Below, piece after piece: positions 26,453-37,479 of a DNA stretch of 64,000 nucleotides; within the stretch, counting starts at the first letter, position 1; every line of letters begins with the position of its first letter. Source of the DNA: Bowmanella denitrificans (GTDB lineage Bacteria > Pseudomonadota > Gammaproteobacteria > Enterobacterales > Alteromonadaceae); contig NZ_PEBU01000002.1 in the NCBI RefSeq assembly GCF_002887595.1, positions 372,001-436,000 of the forward strand, written 5' to 3'. The translations under genes and the position numbers were made by a program. The notes under the pieces are model-generated. The model saw only the letters and a list, made by a program, of their open reading frames with translations. It did not search any database and was not told the origin of the DNA.

Positions 26453-29400
26453 ATGCGCTTAAAGAAAATTAAACTGGCCGGTTTCAAATCCTTCGTGGAT
26501 CCCACCAGTATCCCTTTCCCGGACGATATGACAGCCATTGTGGGTCCCAATGGCTGTGGCAAGTCCAATGTGATTGATGCCGTGCGCTGGGTGCTGGGCG
26601 AAAGCTCAGCCAAAAACCTGCGTGGCGATGCCATGACCGACGTTATTTTTAATGGCTCCACTGCCCGAAAACCGGTTTCTCAATGCAGTGTTGAGCTGGT
26701 ATTTGACAATTCCAGCGGTCGTATTCAGGGTGAATATGCCAAGTACAATGAACTCTCTATTAAGCGCTTGGTTACCCGTGATGGCCAATCCAACTATTTT
26801 CTGAACGCCAGTAAATGTCGCCGCCGCGACGTCACCGATCTGTTTCTTGGTACCGGCCTTGGGCCACGCAGCTATGCCATTATTGAACAAGGCATGATTT
26901 CCAGATTGATTGAGTCAAAGCCCCAGGAATTAAGAGTTTTTATTGAAGAAGCGGCGGGTATTTCCAAATACAAAGAGCGACGTCGGGAAACGGAAAACCG
27001 CATTCGCCATTGCCGTGACAACTTGGAACGCCTTGAAGATGTGCGCGGTGAGTTGGGTCAACAATTAGAAAAACTGCAGCGCCAGGCCGCTGCCGCCAAG
27101 CGGTATAAGGAATTAAAAGCCCGCGAACGTAAGCTCAAGTCTGAACTGGCCGCGCTGCGCTGGCTAAAGCACTCTGAACATATTAACGAACTGGAACAAA
27201 GTATTGCGGCCAAAGAGGCTGAGATAGAGGAATTTATCGCCCGCCAACGGGGCGATGAGAGAGGCATGCTGGCCTTTCAGGAACAAGTGGATGACTTAAA
27301 ACAGCAGTCCAGTGACCTGCAGAATCAGTACTTTCAGGTGGGTAATCAGATCAGCCGTCTGGAACAAACCCAAATTCATGCCCGTCAGCGTAAGCAACAG
27401 ATAGAACAGGAACTGGCGCAACTGCAAGAAAACCTGGCCAGCTTAGAAGTCGAGCAGAGTGAAGAAACACAGCGACAGGAAAGGTTGACCGAGCAATTTG
27501 ACCAGCTACAGCCAGAGCTGGCGATGCTCGAAGAGCAGCAACAACAAGCCAATTTTCTATTGCTTAGTGCTGAACAGCAGTGGCAGGACCAGCAGGATCA
27601 CTGGCGGCATCAGGAGCAGGGCCTGTATCAGTTAAAACAGCAGGTGCAAGACAGACAAAGCCAGATTCAGTCGTTACAGACCATGCTGGAACGGGACAGT
27701 TTGCGACTGGAGCAAACGGTACAGGAGCTGCAGGCCCTTAACAATCAAAGCCTTCACCAGCAATTGGTGCAAATGCAGGAAGTGCTGGCAAGCAAGCAAA
27801 CTGAACTTGAACAAAGTAAAGAAAAGCAGGACCTGGCCAAAACCACGTTGGAAAACGCCCGGCTCGCTCTGGAAAACCGCCAGCAGCAGCAGTTGCAACT
27901 AAAAGGTCGTTTGCACCAGGCGCAAGCCAGCCTGCAGGCGCTCAGTCAGTTGCAGGAAAACAGCTCAGACAGAGCCAGCGCTACCCAGCAATGGCTGGCA
28001 CAACAAACTGTGCCACCTAAGTCTGCCTGGCAGTGGCTCAATGTCGACCCTGAATGGGAAAAGGCGGTTGAAACCGCGATGTCCGACTGGTTGGCGGCAC
28101 TGGTGCTTGAGTCTGGTGAGTATCCACTGATTGACGGCACGCTCTGGTTGCTGGCTGAGCATATGACAAGCGAAAAACCTGTCGGTACCCTGGCCACCAA
28201 GGTCAATGCCGACAAGGTACCAGATTGGCTGACCAGAATAAGGCTCAGCGATGAGAATATGGCGCTGGCACCACAGCTTGATGGATTAGCAGAGGGGGAA
28301 AGCCTGATTAACCGGCAAGGTCATTGGCTGGGACGGGGTTGGGCCTGTTTAGGCAGTCAATCCGGTCAAAGCGGTGTACTTGACAGAGCCAGACAGATAA
28401 ACGACCTGAGTGGGCAATGCCAGGTGCTTGATGAGGAACTGAACCAATTAGCTGAACAAATCGCTGCTGACCAGCACGCCCTGGCGACGGCCGATCATGC
28501 CTGGCAACAGGCTGGAGAGGATGTCAGGCAGTTGGACAGACTGTGTATAGAGTATCAGCAGCAGGTTCTTGCCCTTCAGCAGCAGCAACAACAACAAATG
28601 CAACAGATTGACAGATTGCAGACCCAAGTTGACCAGCAGCGCCAACAGGTGGAAGAAGATCAGTTGCGTCGCGAGGAGCTGGCTGGCGAGCTGGAAGAAT
28701 TGCAGATGCGTCTGGATGATGAGAGCGACGCCATGCAATCTATTCAGAGCCAGCGAGAGTCATTACAACAAGACCTTAGCAGCAAGCGCGCCCAGCATGA
28801 TGCCCTGCGCAATCGCTGTCATCAAATGGCCTTACAAGTACAAAACCTGCAGAATCAGGTGCATGCTGGTAGTCAGCATCTGCAACGTCTGCAACAGTCG
28901 CTGCATAGCCTGAAAGAACGTTATCTGCAGCTTCAGCAGGAACAAGGGCAATGGCAATCACCCATAGAGGAACAGGGGGAGCAACTGCAGGAACTGTTGG
29001 CCCAGCGTTTATTGCTGGAGGAACAGCAAAGTCTGATCCATAGCCAGTTGCATGACGCTGAAGAGCAACTTCGACAAAGTCACAAAGGACAGCAAGGTAT
29101 TCAGGAGCAGATTCAAAAGATGCGCGACCTGCAGCAAAGCCTGAAACTGGAAGCCGAAGGGGCCAAGGTCAGAGCCAGCGCCGTACTTGAGCAGTTGCAG
29201 GACATGAATCAGCCCTTGAAGCCAGTGCTGGAGAGTCTGGACGAACAGGCCGAGGAAAATCTGTGGCAGCAGGAGCTGGATAAAACTCAGGCCGCAGTAT
29301 CGCGTCTGGGGGCGGTGAACCTGACTGCGGTGGAAGAGTACGATATTCAGGCTGAGCGTAAGCAGCACCTTGATGAACAGCATGAAGATCTGGTGGGTGC

Positions 29401-29920
29401 CCTGGACACCCTGGAAAGCGCCATTCGTAAGATAGACAAGGAAACCCGCAGTCGCTTTCGCGATACCTTTGACAAGGTCAACGATGACCTGAAAATGTTG
29501 TTTCCTAAAGTCTTCGGCGGGGGGGCGGCATATCTGGAGCTCACCGATGATGACCTGCTGGAAACCGGCGTCACCATCATGGCCCGGCCACCCGGCAAGA
29601 AAAATAGTACCATTCATCTGCTTAGCGGTGGAGAAAAAGCCCTGACCGCTTTATCATTGGTGTTCGCAATTTTCAGGCTGAATCCGGCGCCTTTTTGCTT
29701 GCTGGATGAAGTGGATGCACCTCTGGACGATGCCAACGTTGGCCGGTTTTGTAAGTTGGTATCAGAAATGTCCAAGACAGTGCAGTTTATTTATATCACC
29801 CATAACAAGATCGCGATGGAAATGGCAACCCACCTCACCGGCGTGACCATGGCTGAACCTGGTGTTTCGCGCATGGTCGCTGTGGATGTGGACGAAGCCG
29901 TCGCTCTTGCAGAATTATAA
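26453..29920 (+). CDS. smc: Chromosome segregation protein SMC (1155 aa)
   Basis: The ATPase of the SMC-ScpAB condensin, which compacts and separates chromosomes. The N-terminal head has Walker A GPNGCGKS (31-38). Two long Gln/Glu-rich coiled coils (about 165-500 and 665-990) flank a hinge (about 510-650). The C-terminal head has the signature LSGGEKALTA and Walker B CLLDEVDAPLDD. Length and order are canonical. The hinge is poor in recognisable conservation, which is usual. An AAGGA ribosome-binding site precedes the ATG. It heads a run with zipA and ligA; scpA and scpB are not in the window. Confidence 0.97.
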   Translation: MRLKKIKLAGFKSFVDPTSIPFPDDMTAIVGPNGCGKSNVIDAVRWVLGESSAKNLRGDAMTDVIFNGSTARKPVSQCSVELVFDNSSGRIQGEYAKYNELSIKRLVTRDGQSNYFLNASKCRRRDVTDLFLGTGLGPRSYAIIEQGMISRLIESKPQELRVFIEEAAGISKYKERRRETENRIRHCRDNLERLEDVRGELGQQLEKLQRQAAAAKRYKELKARERKLKSELAALRWLKHSEHINELEQSIAAKEAEIEEFIARQRGDERGMLAFQEQVDDLKQQSSDLQNQYFQVGNQISRLEQTQIHARQRKQQIEQELAQLQENLASLEVEQSEETQRQERLTEQFDQLQPELAMLEEQQQQANFLLLSAEQQWQDQQDHWRHQEQGLYQLKQQVQDRQSQIQSLQTMLERDSLRLEQTVQELQALNNQSLHQQLVQMQEVLASKQTELEQSKEKQDLAKTTLENARLALENRQQQQLQLKGRLHQAQASLQALSQLQENSSDRASATQQWLAQQTVPPKSAWQWLNVDPEWEKAVETAMSDWLAALVLESGEYPLIDGTLWLLAEHMTSEKPVGTLATKVNADKVPDWLTRIRLSDENMALAPQLDGLAEGESLINRQGHWLGRGWACLGSQSGQSGVLDRARQINDLSGQCQVLDEELNQLAEQIAADQHALATADHAWQQAGEDVRQLDRLCIEYQQQVLALQQQQQQQMQQIDRLQTQVDQQRQQVEEDQLRREELAGELEELQMRLDDESDAMQSIQSQRESLQQDLSSKRAQHDALRNRCHQMALQVQNLQNQVHAGSQHLQRLQQSLHSLKERYLQLQQEQGQWQSPIEEQGEQLQELLAQRLLLEEQQSLIHSQLHDAEEQLRQSHKGQQGIQEQIQKMRDLQQSLKLEAEGAKVRASAVLEQLQDMNQPLKPVLESLDEQAEENLWQQELDKTQAAVSRLGAVNLTAVEEYDIQAERKQHLDEQHEDLVGALDTLESAIRKIDKETRSRFRDTFDKVNDDLKMLFPKVFGGGAAYLELTDDDLLETGVTIMARPPGKKNSTIHLLSGGEKALTALSLVFAIFRLNPAPFCLLDEVDAPLDDANVGRFCKLVSEMSKTVQFIYITHNKIAMEMATHLTGVTMAEPGVSRMVAVDVDEAVALAEL

Positions 29921-29929
29921 AAAGATAAG

Positions 29930-33170
<3,241 letters not shown>

Positions 33171-33208
33171 TCCTGTTACTTGCCTAACATCGTTATTCAG
33201 AGAGTGTC

Positions 33209-33532
33209 ATGCAGGATATTCTGTTAAAGCTTACCCACCTGTTGCAGCCTTACTATATGGAAGTGGCCATGACCTTGGTGGCCACATTGCTGGTAGTGTA
33301 TGGGGACGTGGTAAATAAACATATCAAACGTATGCTCAGCCCGTATCATTTTGTGCTCAGAACCCTGGTATTTGTGCTGATCTGCGCCTTTGGCTATGGT
33401 GCCTTTATTCTTTTTGTCACACCCTTTACCAAACAGCTGATCCTGATGCTGCCGGCCATGTATCAGGGCATAGTCATAGTGTCAGTGTTTCTGCTGCTGG
33501 GCTATCTGGCCGAACAGCGCCGTTATATCTGA
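33209..33532 (+). CDS. DUF3392-family membrane protein (107 aa)
   Basis: A small inner-membrane protein with three hydrophobic helices (about residues 18-34, 46-68 and 80-98). The pattern between them, VVYGDVVNKHIKRMLSPYHF, is typical of DUF3392 proteins found in Alteromonadales and Vibrionales. No function is established. It follows ligA by 38 nt and its TGA overlaps the ATG of the next gene, so the two membrane proteins are probably translationally coupled. Confidence 0.82.
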   Translation: MQDILLKLTHLLQPYYMEVAMTLVATLLVVYGDVVNKHIKRMLSPYHFVLRTLVFVLICAFGYGAFILFVTPFTKQLILMLPAMYQGIVIVSVFLLLGYLAEQRRYI

Positions 33533-34005
33533 TGGCAAGCACGCGACCCATTCTACCCCTTAAATTTTACGATAATGAGGGGCGAATCAAGCCCACCTGG
33601 CCGCTGTTGGCCAGCCTGCTGGTACTGTTGCGCGCGTTTCTGGTGTTTATTGCCTCCATTAGTTACCGGCCTGACACCAGCCTGTTATTAGGGCTGTTCT
33701 ATCCGGATCGGCACTATTTTTATCTTTGTCTGCTGGTTGGCCTGCCAGCCTTACTGGTGATGACAATGGTTATCTGGCGGCACTGGCTAAGGGAGCGCTG
33801 GACAGGATGTTTTTATCTGATCAAGCCTTTGGTGATGCTGGCTTTGCTGGCTGATATTGCTCTGCACCTGCATATGGCCAATCACGGCCACTGGGTGTTT
33901 TCCTGGATCATTGCCCTGACCTTACTGGCGGATATGCTGATGCTGCTTTACTGGCTGCGTAGCCGTACTCTTAAGTTAATGCTTCAGGACTGGCGCAAGC
34001 CCTAA
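33532..34005 (+). CDS. DUF2919-family membrane protein (157 aa)
   Basis: A hydrophobic protein with about four membrane helices, matching the DUF2919 (YfeZ-like) family. An N-terminal FYDNEGRIKPTWPLLASLL is followed by LRAFLVFIASIS and a second half of two helices. Function is unknown. The ATG overlaps the stop of the DUF3392 gene (TGATG). No clear terminator follows; the next 175 bases before the quinoprotein gene appear non-coding, with a TTGACG at 34138-34143 that may be part of the next promoter. Confidence 0.82.
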   Translation: MASTRPILPLKFYDNEGRIKPTWPLLASLLVLLRAFLVFIASISYRPDTSLLLGLFYPDRHYFYLCLLVGLPALLVMTMVIWRHWLRERWTGCFYLIKPLVMLALLADIALHLHMANHGHWVFSWIIALTLLADMLMLLYWLRSRTLKLMLQDWRKP

Positions 34006-34180
34006 AATTTGTGCCAAGGAGGGTGGCGCTGTCTGTTGGTGTCTACTAGTGTTTAGCTGCAATGTGTGTTGTGTTTGTCGGCCATCTTTGGTTGAAGCCA
34101 TTGTGCGATTGGGTCTGTTGAATCCTGTGGCAGTGGCTTGACGGATCTTAAAATAACCATGTTAGATAAGGATATCCGCT

Positions 34181-36220
34181 ATGAACTTAGCGATTCACCC
34201 TTCAGTCGGTGTTGCCCGTTTAGGCAACAGTCAACAACAATTCTGTCTATCTCCTGTGACTATTGGTGGTTTGCCCTTTGAGGCGGACAGCCAGGGCAAC
34301 AGACTTGGCCCTATCGAGCAGTTTAAAGACCCAGCAGGTCAAATTCGTCGCCAGGGACAGCCTTTCAGTATCTTCGACAGTGACGGTACGGAACTGACAT
34401 TGTCGTCAGCCAATGTGGCGGCCATCACCTGGACAGTGCATCTGGCCAATAAAAAAGCCGCCTGGTATCAATACAGTGAATTGCAGGGCAACCTGCTGTA
34501 TGGCGAACAAAACAGCTATGCGGCCCGCGGTACGCCCTGGCGCAACCCGGACTTAACCGGTGACGTTGCGCGAAGGCCACTGATTGTTGACCCGGGGCCG
34601 CGTACAGTTAGTGGTGCCGGACAGCACATCGCGTTTGATAAGCAGAACATTCCCAACGGTTATCCGGCGTCTTTCCCACCCGAACAGGTAAAATATGGAA
34701 CTGCAGTTACTACCCTGGGCGATTTATACACAGACGATGAAGGCCGTCTGATTGTGCTGGGTGGGTACGGTCATGCTGGTGGCGATGAACCGCTGACCAG
34801 TTATGGCGGTTCCAATACTTGGCACGACGATATCGCTGACGGTCCGGTTTATTGCAAAGTCCAGTTTAATGACGGTTCGCCTGAGGTAAACCTACAGGCT
34901 TGGGTCATTGTCGGGTCACCGGATTTTGCTCCGGAAATCGTAAATATTTCAACCCTGAGCGACACGATGTTCGATGTGGGGATTCGTCATTTTCAACTGG
35001 ATGCAGAGATGTACGCCAATGGCGGCTATAACGCCTCTTTTCAGGCCAACTTCCAGCGTGACATTTTGCCGATTATCCAGCGCATAGGGCGTTATCAATG
35101 GGTGGCTAATGTGCAGTCCATGAGCGCGTTTTCATCCAATGTTTTTGATTTCAGCGACAACAGTGAAGCGAATAGGGCAAACCGCGAGAATTATTTTAAC
35201 TACTTCAGGCAGCCGGACGATAAGTCTAACCCATCACCAGATCAGCCACAGCAGCAACTGTTTGTTGAAGGGGCATCTGGCACTTTGCCGGGCATGCCGC
35301 TGAACTCCGGTAGTAACTCGGTCAGCAATCAGACGGTGGAGAAATTTCTAGCCCTGGACGAAACCCAGTATTTTCTGCTCAGTCAATGGGCTAAAGGCCA
35401 ATTTAGCAGCGGTAATGACACTCCGGCTTATCAGGTCAATGCCATGGATCAGGCTAGCGTTGGTAACTGTGTTGGCCTGCCTATGTGTCCGGGTATTGAG
35501 GTCACCTGGAGTTTACAGAACGCCAATTTGTACAGCGCCCCTTATGTGATAAACGATCAGGCCGGCCCCAACGCCTACAACAGCAGTGGTTTGTCTCCCT
35601 CCAGAGATGAATGTGAGGGCGGCGGATGCCAGCCTGGCGATTTGACCAAACGTATGGCCTGCCCCTGGCAGGCGGATTTCTTTCAGTGCACCATACAAAC
35701 GGTTAACTTCAGCGACCCGGCCGTCAATAAGGTGGATGGCATACCCAAACCGCCCACTTATTATGCATACTGGTGGCCGCCACAAAGCCCATGGGATGTG
35801 CTGACCGGAGAGTTAACCGCAGAAGGACAGGCGGTCTCTCATCTACCTGCCGGCCAGCAAATGAACTATGCGCGTGGTATCAATAACTTTGTGCAAATGG
35901 TGGAGCATTGGTCAGCCCTAGCCTTTATCCGCGATGCGAATGCGGGAGACAGCGGTTTTCCGTATTTTACTGAAACCGAACGCAACAATGAGCTATTTGC
36001 CTTCAAAGAAGTACCGGTCAGCCAAATAAGTGGTAACCCGCAGGATGAAGAAACCACCATTCCGGTGTTTTATATTGAGGAAAACACTGAAGCAATTCGC
36101 AGTAAAGGACTGCGGGCGCAAAAGATGGTGGACTTTCTGGAGAAGCGGGCCTTTAAAGCCATTAAAGTGGCCAAAGGAGGATTGGGTATGCCGCGTTCCG
36201 GCACCCGGGCAAGGCGCTAA
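34181..36220 (+). CDS. LodA/GoxA-family cysteine-tryptophylquinone amino-acid oxidase (679 aa)
   Basis: The start, IHPSVGVARLGNS, is the hallmark of the LodA family: quinoproteins that oxidise amino acids and release H2O2 and ammonia. Known examples are LodA (lysine epsilon-oxidase) and GoxA (glycine oxidase) of Marinomonas mediterranea. The cofactor is made from one Cys and one Trp of the protein. Here C430 (NCVGLPMCPGIEV) and W496 (CPWQADF) are 66 residues apart, against 65 for C516-W581 of LodA, so they are the likely pair; C436 is an alternative Cys. No signal peptide is seen. An AAGGA site precedes the ATG. The partner flavoprotein starts 3 nt downstream. The substrate is not predictable. 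Confidence 0.88.
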   Translation: MNLAIHPSVGVARLGNSQQQFCLSPVTIGGLPFEADSQGNRLGPIEQFKDPAGQIRRQGQPFSIFDSDGTELTLSSANVAAITWTVHLANKKAAWYQYSELQGNLLYGEQNSYAARGTPWRNPDLTGDVARRPLIVDPGPRTVSGAGQHIAFDKQNIPNGYPASFPPEQVKYGTAVTTLGDLYTDDEGRLIVLGGYGHAGGDEPLTSYGGSNTWHDDIADGPVYCKVQFNDGSPEVNLQAWVIVGSPDFAPEIVNISTLSDTMFDVGIRHFQLDAEMYANGGYNASFQANFQRDILPIIQRIGRYQWVANVQSMSAFSSNVFDFSDNSEANRANRENYFNYFRQPDDKSNPSPDQPQQQLFVEGASGTLPGMPLNSGSNSVSNQTVEKFLALDETQYFLLSQWAKGQFSSGNDTPAYQVNAMDQASVGNCVGLPMCPGIEVTWSLQNANLYSAPYVINDQAGPNAYNSSGLSPSRDECEGGGCQPGDLTKRMACPWQADFFQCTIQTVNFSDPAVNKVDGIPKPPTYYAYWWPPQSPWDVLTGELTAEGQAVSHLPAGQQMNYARGINNFVQMVEHWSALAFIRDANAGDSGFPYFTETERNNELFAFKEVPVSQISGNPQDEETTIPVFYIEENTEAIRSKGLRAQKMVDFLEKRAFKAIKVAKGGLGMPRSGTRARR

Positions 36221-36223
36221 ACT

Positions 36224-37378
36224 ATGTCAGCACATGGATGTGATGTGGTGATATTCGGCGCTGGCCCTGCCGGGCTTAGCGCCGGTATTACCCTGCTCAA
36301 CCATACACAGCTTTCAGTATGGATAGTTGAGCAGTCCAATCTTCAGTCTCTACGGGTGGGAGAAAGCGTTTCCGCCAGCATTTTCAGTCTGCTGGACTAT
36401 CTGCAGTTATCTCGGGATGAATTTCCGCCGACCTGTTTTTTACCTACGTATTCCAGCACAGCATACTGGGGGAGCGACAAGCCCACCAACAGGGAATCAC
36501 TGTTCAGTGTTGAAAGCCAGGGGTATCAACTGGACAGGCAAGCCTTTGATTTTTCGCTGATGGAAAAATTTACTGCGCTGGGGGGGCACTTGCTGCCGCG
36601 CTGCCATATTCAACAGATGCAACCCACAACACAGGGTTGGCAGCTTCGATTTGACCACGTTGAGCAAGGGAGCTTGTCGGTGGAGTGCCGATTTATATTG
36701 GACGCCAGCGGTCGTCAGACAAGTTTGGCGCCAAAGCTGGGAATACGATACCGCGAAGTAGATCGTCTGACCGGCGTTGGTCTGTTTATGCAACCGCCAG
36801 CGGGACAAAGCCTGGTTCAGGAACAATGGATAGAGAGTACGGAGCTGGGCTGGTGGTATTGTGCGGCTACCCCTGGTAATCAGTGGGTGGTGACGTTTTT
36901 TTCTGACGCCGATTTGCTGCATCAGCACCGCCTTAACAGATTGGATTGCTGGCTAAGCTTGCTGGCATCTACGCATAAAATGAAAAATAAGTTAGCCGGT
37001 GCCAGAACGTGTTCCTCCAAGCTATGGTTAAAAAGTGCCGCTTCCAAATGCTGCTTACCTGCTTGGTTGAGCGGCTACCTGCCCGTAGGGGATGCCGCCC
37101 TGGCCTTCGACCCTATTACTTCCATGGGGTTGGGATTTGCCATGACATCTGGCGCAGAAGCTGCTCGGATCGTAGCATCGCTACTGGGCGGACTGGGTGT
37201 CGACGTTTCACCTGACTACTGGCAGCAACTCAACCAGCATTTCCAAAGTTATCTGAAAAATCGCCAACAGTTTTACACCCTCGAACAGCGTTGGTCTTCG
37301 GCGCCTTTCTGGCACAGAAGGCATGGGGAAAGCAAAGAACCAGCATCAGACACAGCCCAACCCCATCTTTACACCTGA
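36224..37378 (+). CDS. LodB-like FAD-dependent maturation protein (384 aa)
   Basis: A flavoprotein related to tryptophan halogenases and geranylgeranyl reductases. GAGPAGLSAG near residue 12 binds the FAD ADP moiety, and a second FAD motif, GDAALAFDPITSMGLGFA, lies in the C-terminal part. In Marinomonas, LodB and GoxB are needed to form the cysteine-tryptophylquinone cofactor of the partner oxidase. The 3-nt spacing to the LodA-like gene makes the same role very likely. It is cytoplasmic by sequence. The C-terminal end is rich in charged residues and is not informative. Confidence 0.85.
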   Translation: MSAHGCDVVIFGAGPAGLSAGITLLNHTQLSVWIVEQSNLQSLRVGESVSASIFSLLDYLQLSRDEFPPTCFLPTYSSTAYWGSDKPTNRESLFSVESQGYQLDRQAFDFSLMEKFTALGGHLLPRCHIQQMQPTTQGWQLRFDHVEQGSLSVECRFILDASGRQTSLAPKLGIRYREVDRLTGVGLFMQPPAGQSLVQEQWIESTELGWWYCAATPGNQWVVTFFSDADLLHQHRLNRLDCWLSLLASTHKMKNKLAGARTCSSKLWLKSAASKCCLPAWLSGYLPVGDAALAFDPITSMGLGFAMTSGAEAARIVASLLGGLGVDVSPDYWQQLNQHFQSYLKNRQQFYTLEQRWSSAPFWHRRHGESKEPASDTAQPHLYT

Positions 37379-37479
37379 TTTACAAAAACTCTGCATCTTA
37401 AAAGGTAAATCCTTGATTTGCTGCTAATAGTTAATTGCCATTCAGGCAGATACGTGGAATTCACAAAAAAGGACATTTT

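Noticed and set aside
25567-26661. 364-residue version of CysZ using the longest open frame
   Set aside because: The extra 115 residues overlap the smc start on the opposite strand and resemble its shadow. The ATG at 26316 has a ribosome-binding site and gives the normal CysZ length.
27541-29100. CAG/CAA-rich stretches in smc as possible repeats
   Set aside because: They encode the Gln-rich coiled coil of SMC; there is no regular repeat unit.
29009-29617. 202-codon minus-strand ORF inside smc
   Set aside because: It lies fully inside the SMC coiled-coil and head region and is a reading-frame shadow of repetitive Gln/Glu/Leu codons.
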